A stretch of DNA of 64,000 nt from Microbulbifer sp. SAOS-129_SWC (GTDB lineage Bacteria > Pseudomonadota > Gammaproteobacteria > Pseudomonadales > Cellvibrionaceae). Under the pieces are notes generated by a model, which did not search any database, was not told the origin of the DNA, and saw nothing but the letters and a program-made list of their open reading frames with translations. The position numbers were made by a program, and so were the translations under genes. Numbering within the stretch: the stretch's first letter is position 1; every line of letters begins with the position of its first letter. Below, one piece after another: positions 29,238-38,068 of the stretch. The stretch covers positions 2,165,001 through 2,229,000 of the forward strand of contig NZ_CP155567.1 in assembly GCF_039696035.1 (NCBI RefSeq). Direction: 5' to 3'.

Positions 29238-29582
29238 ACATTACCCCTTGTTCTAAGAATGTAAGTGAATGCGGAATCTGGGGCGGCGGGCCAGGAGCAT
29301 TCGCCACCCGTAACGGTGCCTGCACGCGCCTTCAGCGCGCGTCCTCGTCGCGATGCAATGTCGGGCAGTAATACAACGACAAGCCCTGACATGACACGGC
29401 CTCTGGCCGGTCACAAGGTGTTGCATTCCCTCTATTTAACCTAACAGAGATCTGCCTTCCTCGTGGTGATTAATGCTGCGGTGGCGCGCACCGGGTAGAG
29501 GAGGGTGCTTGGCTGTTCACGTGGAGGGGGGATCGGGCGTCGGCTTCGTGTACGGCCGTGCACTGCTGCGCCGCTGCTCAAT
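29238..29582. other. Intergenic region without recognised genes
   Basis: These 345 bases separate two minus-strand genes. The part next to 29238 must hold the permease promoter. A short Arg-free, low-complexity plus-strand frame is not credible. I see no terminator with a T-run and no RNA gene. Confidence 0.4.
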
Positions 29583-31943
29583 TTAGCGGGTATCACTCAA
29601 GGTGAAATAGAGTTCCTCTTCCTGGGCAAAGTGCAGCCGCACAATGGCGAGCAGGCTGAACAGCAGCTGGCGCAGTTCCTGCAGTTGCAATTCGCTCGGC
29701 GGGTCGGCGTTGAGTTCCGTGGTGAGTTGCTCATAGCGCCGGGCGAGACGGAATATTTCGCGGTGGGTGTGGCTCATGGTGCCCATGGGATCGAAGCCGC
29801 GCACCACGTCGGCGAGCTTCGGGTAGAGTTGTTCCTCGTCTTCGCGTTCGTGCGGCAACAGCTGTTCGCGGATCAGTGTGGCGACCGCTTCCAGTTCCTT
29901 GCGGATATCGTTCGGCGGTTCGGCGTTCAGGGCACTGGCGGCGGTTTCCAGCCGGTCAATCACCGGTTGCAGCGACTGGTGCTGGTCGCGCAGCTCTTCG
30001 ACAAATTCCGGCGGCAGCGGCGCTTCCAGGCGCTGGTGATAATCCGGGCGCAGCGCCCGCAGCGCATTGAGGATTACCGCCACGTCGATGACCTCCTGCA
30101 GCAGCGCGCCGGCCACCGGTGGCAGGTAGCCGAATGCGGCCACCAGCATGGCGATGCCGGACAGCGCCATGCCGGCGACCACGCTCTGCACGGCGATGCG
30201 CCGGCCGCGCCGGGCCAGTGCGAGGCCTTCGGGCAGGCGGTCGAGGCGGTCCACCAGCAGCACCACGTCGGCGGCTTCCGACGAGGCGCCGGCGCCGCGG
30301 GCGCCCATGGCGATGCCCACATTTGCGGCCGCGAGCGCCGGTGCGTCGTTGATACCATCGCCGACCATCGCGGTGGTGCCGCGCCGGCACTCCTCACGCA
30401 CGGTGGCCACCTTGTCCTTGGGCGTGCGCTCGGCCAGTACGGCGTCGAACCCCAGCGCGGTGGCCACCGTTTCGGCCACGTCGCGGCGGTCGCCGCTCAG
30501 CATGGCGGTGCGGCGAATGCCGGCGCGGTGCAGTTCACGCAATGCGCGCGGGGTCTCCAGGCGAATTTCGTCGGCCAGCTGGAGCACGCCGGCGAGGCGC
30601 TGGTCGACGCTGACAAATGCACCGGAGCGACCGCGCAGCGCCATATGGCGCAGCTGCGCGCGCGCCCATTCGTCCGCCGGTGCGCCGTTGAGGGCCAGCG
30701 CCAGGCTGCCGACCGCCACCGCGTGGCCGTCGACCTGTCCGCGCAGCCCCTCGCCGGGCAGTTCCTGTACCTGATGCGGCAGGCTCAGGTCCAGGTTGCG
30801 CCGCCGTGCCTCGGCGACCAGGGACTGCGCCGTGGCGTGCTGCGATACCTGGTCGAGCGAGGCGGCGAGGCGCAGCAGTTCGTCGGGTGTCATTCCCGCA
30901 GTGACCTCGATGCCGGTCAGTTGCGAGCGCCCCACGGTGAGTGTGCCGGTCTTGTCGAACAGGAAATTTTGCACCGCCGCCAGTTGTTCCAGCGCGGCGC
31001 CGTTCTTGATCAGGATGCCGCGCCCGGCGGCGCGGGAAATGGTGGCGATGATCGCCACCGGCGCGGCGAGGATCAGCGGGCAGGGGGTGGCCACCACCAG
31101 CACGGCGAGGGCGCGCACCGGATCGCCCGACGCCAGCCAGGCGATGCCGGCGACACCCAGCGCCACCGGAATAAACAGCAGCGCGTAGCGGTCTGCCATG
31201 CGCGTGAACGGCGCCTTGACCGCCTGCGCTTCCTCGACCATCCGCACGATGCCGGCATAGGTACTCTCGTTGGCGGTTTTCAGTGCCTGCAGCTCCAGCG
31301 GGCCGCCGGCATTGACGACACCGCTGGCCACCTGGTCGCCGCGCAGCCGTCGCTGCGGTTGCGATTCACCGGTCACTGCGGATTCGTCGAAATGCCCGGC
31401 GTCCGAGAGCAACAGCCCGTCCACGGGGACCACTTCACCCGGTTTCACCAGCAGCCGGTCGCCGGCGCCCACGGCATCCGCCGCCACTTCCTCGATCGCG
31501 TCGTTTTCATAGCGATGCGCGGTGCGCGGGCTGCGCGAAATCAATGCCGCCAGCTCGCTCTGGGCGCGGCCGCTGGCGTATTCCTCCAGCGCGCGCCCGC
31601 TGGCAAACATAAACGCGATGACCGCGCCGGCCAGGTATTGCTCCAGCGCCAGGGCGCCGGCCATGGTCAGCAGCGCCAGCAGATCCACCCCGGCGCGCTT
31701 TTGCAGCAGCGCGCTCAGGCAGTCGGCGCCGGCCACGATCAGCATCAGTGCGGTGGCGGCGATCCAGGCGGGCGCAGTGGGCAGGCCGAACAGCGCGGCC
31801 AGGCCGCCGCCGGCCAGCAGCAGGGCTACCGCAATGGCTATGGCGGTGTGGCGTTTGTTCACCGGTGGTATGTGCCTAAACCAGTGGGCGGGCGGCGGCC
31901 ATTGGAGCGTTTTGGTGCCATCGGCAATGCCTCCTGGCGGCAT
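29583..31943 (-). CDS. P1B-type metal ATPase with hemerythrin-like C-terminus
   Basis: Codes for 786 residues. Membrane helices near 30-115, 250-310 and 570-615. The actuator has DESAVTGES (about 190), the membrane metal motif is VVATPCPLILAAP (about 286), the phosphorylation motif is DKTGTLT (330) and the hinge is GDGINDAPAL (528). There is no N-terminal HMA domain. From about residue 640 a hemerythrin-like domain follows: RDQHQSLQP, LPHEREDEEQLYPK, SHTHREIF and HFAQEEELYF give the His/Glu iron ligands. TPC plus hemerythrin is the P1B-5 layout, linked to Ni or Fe export. The usual His-Pro of the nucleotide domain reads His-Ala (VSQHATAQ). The start could also lie about 28 codons downstream. 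Confidence 0.85.
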   Translation of the reverse strand: MPPGGIADGTKTLQWPPPAHWFRHIPPVNKRHTAIAIAVALLLAGGGLAALFGLPTAPAWIAATALMLIVAGADCLSALLQKRAGVDLLALLTMAGALALEQYLAGAVIAFMFASGRALEEYASGRAQSELAALISRSPRTAHRYENDAIEEVAADAVGAGDRLLVKPGEVVPVDGLLLSDAGHFDESAVTGESQPQRRLRGDQVASGVVNAGGPLELQALKTANESTYAGIVRMVEEAQAVKAPFTRMADRYALLFIPVALGVAGIAWLASGDPVRALAVLVVATPCPLILAAPVAIIATISRAAGRGILIKNGAALEQLAAVQNFLFDKTGTLTVGRSQLTGIEVTAGMTPDELLRLAASLDQVSQHATAQSLVAEARRRNLDLSLPHQVQELPGEGLRGQVDGHAVAVGSLALALNGAPADEWARAQLRHMALRGRSGAFVSVDQRLAGVLQLADEIRLETPRALRELHRAGIRRTAMLSGDRRDVAETVATALGFDAVLAERTPKDKVATVREECRRGTTAMVGDGINDAPALAAANVGIAMGARGAGASSEAADVVLLVDRLDRLPEGLALARRGRRIAVQSVVAGMALSGIAMLVAAFGYLPPVAGALLQEVIDVAVILNALRALRPDYHQRLEAPLPPEFVEELRDQHQSLQPVIDRLETAASALNAEPPNDIRKELEAVATLIREQLLPHEREDEEQLYPKLADVVRGFDPMGTMSHTHREIFRLARRYEQLTTELNADPPSELQLQELRQLLFSLLAIVRLHFAQEEELYFTLSDTR

Positions 31944-32083
31944 TGATTGCAGGGTCGCGGTTGTGCGCTTTCATCCGGAAATGAAGTGCAGTGGGTGAGG
32001 GGCCTTGGCCTCTGTTCCTATACTAGAGGCTTGTGCGGAAGGTTTAGAAGGTTTAGCGGGCGATGGTTGACGGGAGCGACATC

Positions 32084-32587
32084 ATGCAGGGGAGGAGTCT
32101 CGAACGAACCCGGGATCCGGTCTGCGGCGAAGAGGTGCCCGCGAACGCCCACGCGTGGACACATCAGCATATCAAGTATGCCTTCTGCTCCGAGCGTTGC
32201 CGCGAGCGCTTCAAGCGCTGGCCGCACCTGTATGTCGGCGAGGCCACCTGGGGCCTGGCGGAAAAGCAGCGCGGGAAGGTGGTCAGGAAGCGCCACGGAA
32301 TCCGCCTGGCGGCGGCGCCGGACGACGCGGAGTCCGCCGCGTTGCGCGACGCCGTTGCGGCGGTGAAAGGGGTGCTGTCGCTGGATATCCGCGGCGACCG
32401 CGTCTTAGTCGACTACGACCTGATGCAGGTTTCCCTCAGCGATATCGAAGCGGCCCTGGCTGCAGCCGGCAGCGGGCTGGATACCGGTGTAGCCGAGCGC
32501 GCGCGCCGCGCCATGATTCATCACAGCGAGGCCTGCGAGCTGGACAACCTGGCGCATCTCGCCAGCCACTACCGCTCGATGTACTAA
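32084..32587 (+). CDS. YHS-domain protein with HMA-like domain
   Basis: Codes for 167 residues from ATG 32084, seven bases after GGGAG; an ATG at 32063 lacks a ribosome-binding site. Residues 10-60 form a YHS domain (RTRDPVCGEEVPANAH, YAFCSERCRERFKRWP) with metal-binding Cys residues. Residues about 85-140 resemble an HMA fold (AVAAVKGVLSLDIRGDRVLV) but without CxxC. It faces away from the metal ATPase gene with about 140 bases between, so a shared metal-responsive promoter is plausible. Likely a cytoplasmic metal carrier or sensor. Confidence 0.7.
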   Translation: MQGRSLERTRDPVCGEEVPANAHAWTHQHIKYAFCSERCRERFKRWPHLYVGEATWGLAEKQRGKVVRKRHGIRLAAAPDDAESAALRDAVAAVKGVLSLDIRGDRVLVDYDLMQVSLSDIEAALAAAGSGLDTGVAERARRAMIHHSEACELDNLAHLASHYRSMY

Positions 32588-32630
32588 CGGGAAAACCGCA
32601 ACAATATTCAGCGGCTTCACACGGAAGCGA

Positions 32631-33542
32631 TCAGTCCTCGTCAAAAGACGCGTAGAAGTCCACCAGTGCATCGATCAGCGCGCGCACCGATGGCAACAGC
32701 CCGCGCCGGGACGGAAACACCACATGAATGATATCCCGGTGCAGCGGCCAGTCCGGCAACAGCCTGACCAGCTCGCCCCGTTGCAACTGTTCCTCCACGA
32801 CTAATATCGGCAGCTGCACCACGCCGACTCCGGCCAGCGCGGCGCTGCGCAGCGCCATCATGTCGGTCGTCACATAGCGCGGCCGGTGGTAGATGGTGGA
32901 CTCGGCGCCGTTCTCGCCGTAGAGAATCCAACTGTGACTGTGCTGCGGCACCCCGAGGCCGAGACTCGGCCAACCGTTGAGGTCGGCGGGTGTCGCGGGC
33001 AGGCCGCGCTGTTCGACCAGCGCCGGGCTGGCCACCAGGCACAGGCCGCGGTCGGACAGCACGCGCATCACCAGGTCGCTGTCTTCGAGCGGCGGCGGGC
33101 GCACCCGAATGGCGACGTCGACGCCTTCGCCGAGCAGGTCCACGCGGCGATTGGTGGCTTCCAGGTGCACGGTGATCTTCGGGTAGCGCGCCATGAAGTC
33201 GGCGAGCATGCCACCGATATGCGCGTGCAGCAGGGCGATGGGGCAGGTCAGGCGGATCACCCCGGCCGGTTCCGCCTGTACCGAGTCGATCGCCGCCTGG
33301 GCGGCCTCGGCTTCCACCAGCATCGCCTTGCAGTGCTCGTAGTAGGTCTGGCCGATTTCGGTGACCGAACAGTGGCGCGTGCTGCGCTGGATCAGACGCA
33401 CGCCGAGGCGCTCCTCCAGCGCCGCAATCCGGCGGCTCAGCTTGGATTTGGGGATGCCCAGGGCGCGCCCGGCGGCGGCGAAGCCGCCGTGATCCACGGT
33501 TTGCACAAAGTAGTAGAGATCATTCAGGTTCTGCACGGTCAC
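32631..33542 (-). CDS. LysR-family transcriptional regulator
   Basis: Codes for 303 residues from GTG 33542 (VTVQNLNDLYYFVQTV); the open frame reaches 34040 but that part overlaps the divergent pirin gene. N-terminal winged helix-turn-helix: GFAAAGRALGIPKSKLSRRI, ALEERLGVRLIQRSTRHCSV. The C-terminal effector domain is of the CrgA-like type (DVAIRVRPPPLEDSDLV). It is divergent from the pirin operon with about 125 bases between starts, the usual arrangement for a LysR protein controlling its neighbour, probably in response to a redox-active or aromatic compound. Confidence 0.9.
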   Translation of the reverse strand: MTVQNLNDLYYFVQTVDHGGFAAAGRALGIPKSKLSRRIAALEERLGVRLIQRSTRHCSVTEIGQTYYEHCKAMLVEAEAAQAAIDSVQAEPAGVIRLTCPIALLHAHIGGMLADFMARYPKITVHLEATNRRVDLLGEGVDVAIRVRPPPLEDSDLVMRVLSDRGLCLVASPALVEQRGLPATPADLNGWPSLGLGVPQHSHSWILYGENGAESTIYHRPRYVTTDMMALRSAALAGVGVVQLPILVVEEQLQRGELVRLLPDWPLHRDIIHVVFPSRRGLLPSVRALIDALVDFYASFDED

Positions 33543-33668
33543 TGTTCCATTTTTGGGACGCTGCGAAGCAAAATTACAGGCTAGCACCTTGTCCGTTGCA
33601 AAACTATCCTGCGCCCATTCACTCGGCCGCTCTCGTTCAGTCCTGGCCAACAATGGAGACATAGCGTC

Positions 33669-34532
33669 ATGAAACAGCTTCTCGGTGTCTACAGCGCGCC
33701 CAGACCGCACTGGGTCGGCAACGGATTTCCGGTGCGCTCCCTGTTCTCGTACCACAGTCACGCCGAACAGCTGAGCCCCTTCCTGCTGCTCGACTACGCC
33801 GGGCCGGCGGATTTTGCCCCGGCGGCGGGCCCGCGCGGTGTCGGCGAACACCCGCACCGCGGATTCGAGACGGTGACCATCGTCTACAGCGGCGAGGTGG
33901 CGCACCGCGATTCCACCGGCCAGGGCGGCGTGATCGGGCCGGGCGACGTGCAGTGGATGACTGCCGGAGCGGGCATCCTGCACGAGGAGTATCACTCGCC
34001 CGCCTTCACCGAATCCGGCGGCACCCTGGAGATGGTGCAACTCTGGGTCAACCTGCCGGCGCGCGACAAGATGACCGAACCCGGCTACCAGGCCGTGCTC
34101 GCCGAGGATATACCGCAGGTATCGCTGCCGGACGGCGCCGGTGAAGTGCGCGTGATTGCCGGCGACTACGCCGGTGCGCAGGGGCCGGCCAGAACCTTCA
34201 CGCCGATGCAGGTGTGGGATCTGCGTCTGGCCTGTGGCGGCACTGCGGAATTCGCGCTCCCCGACGGTTGGAGCTGCGCGCTGGTGGTGCTGGATGGGGC
34301 TGTGTCCGTCAACGGCGCCGCCGAGGTCGGCGCGGCGCAGATGGCGGTGATGGCGCGCGAGGGCGAACAGCTGTCACTGAGTGCCAGCAGCGCGGCCAAG
34401 GCGCTGCTGCTGTGTGGCGAGCCCATCGATGAACCCATCGTCGGCCACGGCCCCTTCGTCATGAATAGCCGCGAGGAAATTGCCGAGGCCATCGAGGATT
34501 TCAGTCGCGGTCGCTTCGGCCGGCGCGGCTGA
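33669..34532 (+). CDS. Pirin-family protein (first copy)
   Basis: Codes for 287 residues from ATG 33669. Bicupin fold: FLLLDYAGPADF, GVGEHPHRGFETVTIVYSGE, HRDSTGQGGVIGPGDVQWM and GAGILHEEYH carry the pirin iron ligands (His in EHPHRGFE, His in LHEE). Some pirins act as quercetin dioxygenases or redox sensors. First gene of a same-strand run controlled probably by the divergent LysR protein; SD-like GGAG precedes the start. Confidence 0.88.
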   Translation: MKQLLGVYSAPRPHWVGNGFPVRSLFSYHSHAEQLSPFLLLDYAGPADFAPAAGPRGVGEHPHRGFETVTIVYSGEVAHRDSTGQGGVIGPGDVQWMTAGAGILHEEYHSPAFTESGGTLEMVQLWVNLPARDKMTEPGYQAVLAEDIPQVSLPDGAGEVRVIAGDYAGAQGPARTFTPMQVWDLRLACGGTAEFALPDGWSCALVVLDGAVSVNGAAEVGAAQMAVMAREGEQLSLSASSAAKALLLCGEPIDEPIVGHGPFVMNSREEIAEAIEDFSRGRFGRRG

Positions 34533-34598
34533 TACCGCTTGCGAGCTGACACCCCGGGCGCCGCGTGCGCCCCACATTCTGTTTAGAGGAGAAACCCC

Positions 34599-35222
34599 AT
34601 GAGCAAACCCTATGTACGCCTGGACAAAAACGATGCGGCGGTGCTGCTGGTCGACCACCAGGCGGGACTGCTGTCCCTGGTGCGGGATATCGAGCCGGAC
34701 AAGTTCAAGAACAACGTGCTGGCGCTGGCCGACTCGGCCAAGTACTTCGGCCTGCCGACCATTCTCACCACCAGCTTCGAGGACGGTCCCAATGGCCCGC
34801 TGGTACCGGAGCTGAAAGAGATTTTCCCGGATGCGCCGTATATTGCGCGCCCGGGCCAGATCAACGCCTGGGACAATGAGGACTTCGTCGCCGCGGTCAA
34901 GGCGACCGGCAAGAAGCAGCTGATCATCGCCGGCGTGGTGACCGAAGTCTGCGTGGCGTTTCCGACCCTCTCGGCACTGGCCGAAGACTTCGACGTGTTC
35001 GTGATCACCGACGCCTCCGGCACCTTCAACCCGCTCACCCGCGATGCGGCCTGGGAGCGCATGTCCGCCGCCGGCGCGCAACTGATGACCTGGTTCGGCG
35101 CCGCCTGCGAGCTGCACCGCGACTGGCGCAACGATATCGAGGGGCTGGGCAACCTGTTCTCCAACCATATCCCCGACTACCGCAACCTGATTACCAGTTA
35201 CACCACGCTCAAGGGCGAGTAA
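34599..35222 (+). CDS. Isochorismatase-like cysteine hydrolase
   Basis: Codes for 207 residues from ATG 34599 after AGAGGAGAAA. Triad of the family: Asp in LLVDHQAGLLS, Lys in GKKQLIIAGVVTEVC and Cys in VCVAFPTLSA. The sequence is of the YcaC-like group, hydrolases of uncertain substrate. Lies between pirin and an FMN reductase, which suggests a detoxification or catabolic role rather than isochorismate metabolism. A second family member lies at 50534-51217. Confidence 0.88.
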   Translation: MSKPYVRLDKNDAAVLLVDHQAGLLSLVRDIEPDKFKNNVLALADSAKYFGLPTILTTSFEDGPNGPLVPELKEIFPDAPYIARPGQINAWDNEDFVAAVKATGKKQLIIAGVVTEVCVAFPTLSALAEDFDVFVITDASGTFNPLTRDAAWERMSAAGAQLMTWFGAACELHRDWRNDIEGLGNLFSNHIPDYRNLITSYTTLKGE

Positions 35223-35302
35223 CACAGGCGATCACCGCGCCGCCTGCAACCTTGTGGGCGGTGCTGTCTTTCTTGATGGGAAAAAACAAGAGCAGGAAAA
35301 AC

Positions 35303-35863
35303 ATGTCCAATAAAATCCGTATCGTCGGTATCTCCGGCAGCCTGCGCGGGGAATCCTACAATACGGCCGCGCTGCGCGCCGCGGCCGAACTGGCCCCGCC
35401 AAATGTCGAGCTGCAGATCGCCGATCTCGCCGATATCCCGCTGTACAACCAGGAACTGCGCGATCGCGAATTACCCGCTGCAGTCACACAGCTGTCCGAT
35501 GCGATTGCAGCGGCGGATGCGGTGCTGTTCGCGACCCCCGAGTACAACTATTCCATTCCCGGCGTACTCAAGAATGCCATCGACTGGGTTTCGCGCCAGT
35601 CGCCGCAGCCGCTGGCGGGCAAACCGGCGGCGGTGATGAGTGCGAGCATGGGGATGCTCGGCGGCGTGCGTGCCCACTACGACCTGCGCAAAATCCTCGT
35701 TTACCTCGACGTGCACTTTATCAACAAGCCCGAGGTGATGATCGCCCAGGCACAGCAGAAATTTGATGCCAGCGGCGCGCTGGTGGACGAGATGACGCGG
35801 GACTTTGTTCGCCAGCAGATCGCCGCGCTGTGCGACTGGGCCGAGCGACTGCAGCGGGGATAA
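35303..35863 (+). CDS. NADPH-dependent FMN reductase
   Basis: Codes for 186 residues from ATG 35303 behind GCAGGAAAAAC; the open frame starts earlier. Flavodoxin-like fold: RIVGISGSLRGESYNTA binds the FMN phosphate, FATPEYNYSIPGVLKNAIDW is the family signature and SASMGMLGGVRAHYDLR follows. Related to ChrR/azoreductase-type quinone and nitro reductases. Four bases separate it from the second pirin gene, so they are translationally linked. Confidence 0.9.
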   Translation: MSNKIRIVGISGSLRGESYNTAALRAAAELAPPNVELQIADLADIPLYNQELRDRELPAAVTQLSDAIAAADAVLFATPEYNYSIPGVLKNAIDWVSRQSPQPLAGKPAAVMSASMGMLGGVRAHYDLRKILVYLDVHFINKPEVMIAQAQQKFDASGALVDEMTRDFVRQQIAALCDWAERLQRG

Positions 35864-35867
35864 AAGC

Positions 35868-36809
35868 ATGAGCAATCTGCACCAGATCGCCGAACACGAA
35901 TGCCAGCTGCAGCCCGGCTGTGGCGCCCTGGAGCTGGTTATCCATCCGCAGGAGAAGGATCTGGGCGGCTTTTCGGTGCGCCGCTGCCTGCCGAACGCGG
36001 CCCGCCGCGCGGTGGGTCCGTGGATCTTCTTCGACCATATGGGGCCGGCGCAATTTGCCGCGGGGCAGGGCATCGACGTGCGCCCGCACCCGCACATCAA
36101 TATCGCCACGGTTTCCTACCTGTTCGAGGGGGAAATACTGCACCGCGATTCACTCGGCAGCGAGCAGCTGGTGCGCCCGGGCGATATCAACCTGATGGTG
36201 GCGGGCAGCGGCATCGTGCACTCCGAGCGCGAACGCCGCGCAGTGCGCGACGCAGCGCACCGGGTACACGGCCTGCAGTTGTGGCTGGCGCTGCCGCAGG
36301 AATTTGCGGAGATGGACCCGGAGTTTCACCACTATCCCGCGGAGACGATTCCGTCCGTCACCGTCGACGGAGTCGCCGCCCGGGTGATCATGGGCAGCGC
36401 CTTCGGCGTCACCTCGCCGGTAAAGACCTTTGCCGAGACCCTGTACGTGGAGATGCATTTACAGGCGGGCCAGTCGGTTACCCTGCCGGCGGCGCCGGAG
36501 CGGGCCGTTTATGTGGCCAGCGGCGCGCTCAGGGCGCGGGATATGCAAATACCGGCAACGGCCATGGGAGTGTTTTCCGCGCAGGAAGGGGTAGTCGTTG
36601 AGGCCACGCAAGAGAGCCGTATCGCGATTATCGGCGGTGCCAGCGTCGGCGAGACCCGCATCGACTGGAATTTTGCCTCGGCCAGCGATGCGCGTATCGA
36701 GTCCGCCATTCGCGACTGGAAATCGGGCCGTTTTGCGCAGGTGCCGGGCGATAGCGAAGAGTTTATTCCGTACCCGGCCGGCGCTGAGTCTGCGGCTGAA
36801 GAGAAATAG
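35868..36809 (+). CDS. Pirin-family protein (second copy)
   Basis: Codes for 313 residues from ATG 35868, four bases after the reductase stop. Pirin core: GPWIFFDHMGPAQF, DVRPHPHINIATVSYLFEGE, HRDSLGSEQLVRPGDINLM and GSGIVHSERE. Compared with the first copy the iron-ligand motif is RPHPHI rather than EHPHRGFE, so it belongs to a different pirin subgroup. Two different pirins in one operon are noteworthy. Confidence 0.88.
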   Translation: MSNLHQIAEHECQLQPGCGALELVIHPQEKDLGGFSVRRCLPNAARRAVGPWIFFDHMGPAQFAAGQGIDVRPHPHINIATVSYLFEGEILHRDSLGSEQLVRPGDINLMVAGSGIVHSERERRAVRDAAHRVHGLQLWLALPQEFAEMDPEFHHYPAETIPSVTVDGVAARVIMGSAFGVTSPVKTFAETLYVEMHLQAGQSVTLPAAPERAVYVASGALRARDMQIPATAMGVFSAQEGVVVEATQESRIAIIGGASVGETRIDWNFASASDARIESAIRDWKSGRFAQVPGDSEEFIPYPAGAESAAEEK

Positions 36810-36842
36810 CAGACAGGTAAAAATCAACAGGAGTCATCGGGC

Positions 36843-38054
36843 ATGTTTTCCGGCTTTTCAGCGAGTCTGTTCCGGGTAAAGGGCAGCGCGCGCGAGCACA
36901 AGGTCGATTTTGTCGAGCTGTTTTTCGACCTGGTGTTCGTCTACGCGATTACCCAGACCACGCACCTGCTGATCGCGAGTCCCGGTTTGGCGGGCGTCTA
37001 CCGTTTTTTCCTGATCCTGCTGTCGGTGTGGTGGGTATGGGTTTTCACCGCCTGGGTCACCAACTGGCTGGACCCGCAGAAGGTGCCGGTAAAACTGTTA
37101 CTGTTTGCGCTGATGTTCGCCGGCATGCTGATGGCGATCGCTATTCCCCACGCCTTTGACCAAGCCGCGTGGCTGTTCGCCGCCAGCTATCTATTCATGC
37201 AGCTGGGGCGGACACTGTTTATGTGCTTGGCCAGCCGCCGCGAACGGCCCGCGGTGCACGGCACCTTTGTGCGCATGGCGCTGTGGTTCGGGCTGTCGGC
37301 GGCACTGTGGATCGGCGGTGCCGCGGCCGACGGTTCGGCGCGCCTGCTGTGGTGGTCGGCGGCGGTGCTGGTGGAGTACACCTCGGCGATGGTCTCCTTT
37401 CACATTCCTTTGCTGGAGCGTTTCACTGGCCTGGTGCCTTCCCGCAGCGGCGACTGGGATATTTCCGGCGAGCATATGGCCGAGCGCTGCGGCCTGCTGG
37501 TGATTATCGCGCTGGGGGAATCCCTGCTTGTCAGCGGTTCCACGTTCGCCGGGCTCGACTGGAGCCCGGCCACGGTAAAGGCGTTTGTCAGCGCCTTTGT
37601 CGCCACCGTGGCCATGTGGTGGATCTATTTCAATCTGGCGGTGGAACACGCCAATGAAGAAATTGCTGCGGCGGAAAATACCGGCGCCGTGGGGCGGCTG
37701 GTGTATACCTATGTCCATTTGCTGATTATCGCCGGTATCGTGGTGGTCGCCGCGGCCGATGAATTTGTTCTCGCGCATCCGTCGGGGCATACGCCGGCGA
37801 GGGTGGTGTGGGCGGCCATCGGTGGTGCCGTGCTCTATCTGGGCGGCAATTTACTGTTCAAATGGCTGATCTTTCGCAGCCACCCGCGCTCCCACTATGT
37901 GGGAATTCTGCTGTTGCTACTGCTGATTCCCGGTGGTCTGTTCCTGCCGCCGCTGGCGCTCGGCGTTTTGTCTTCGGCCATTCTGGTATTGGTGGGTGTC
38001 TGGGAAACGGTGGCGGTGACTGCTGCCCGCCGGAGCGAGACAGCAGTCCGCTGA
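36843..38054 (+). CDS. LtrA-family membrane protein
   Basis: Codes for 403 residues with about ten membrane helices. EHKVDFVELFFDLVFVYAIT is the start signature of the low-temperature-requirement A family; ISGEHMAERCGLLVIIALGE and AVEHANEEIA are also conserved. The biochemical role is not established. It follows the second pirin by 33 bases and probably ends that operon. Confidence 0.85.
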   Translation: MFSGFSASLFRVKGSAREHKVDFVELFFDLVFVYAITQTTHLLIASPGLAGVYRFFLILLSVWWVWVFTAWVTNWLDPQKVPVKLLLFALMFAGMLMAIAIPHAFDQAAWLFAASYLFMQLGRTLFMCLASRRERPAVHGTFVRMALWFGLSAALWIGGAAADGSARLLWWSAAVLVEYTSAMVSFHIPLLERFTGLVPSRSGDWDISGEHMAERCGLLVIIALGESLLVSGSTFAGLDWSPATVKAFVSAFVATVAMWWIYFNLAVEHANEEIAAAENTGAVGRLVYTYVHLLIIAGIVVVAAADEFVLAHPSGHTPARVVWAAIGGAVLYLGGNLLFKWLIFRSHPRSHYVGILLLLLLIPGGLFLPPLALGVLSSAILVLVGVWETVAVTAARRSETAVR

Positions 38055-38068
38055 AGGCGAGACAGAAT

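Noticed and set aside
29505..31946. 813-residue plus-strand frame opposite the metal ATPase
   Set aside because: It is the GC-rich antisense shadow of a gene with clear P-type ATPase motifs; composition is His/Gln/Arg-rich without domains.
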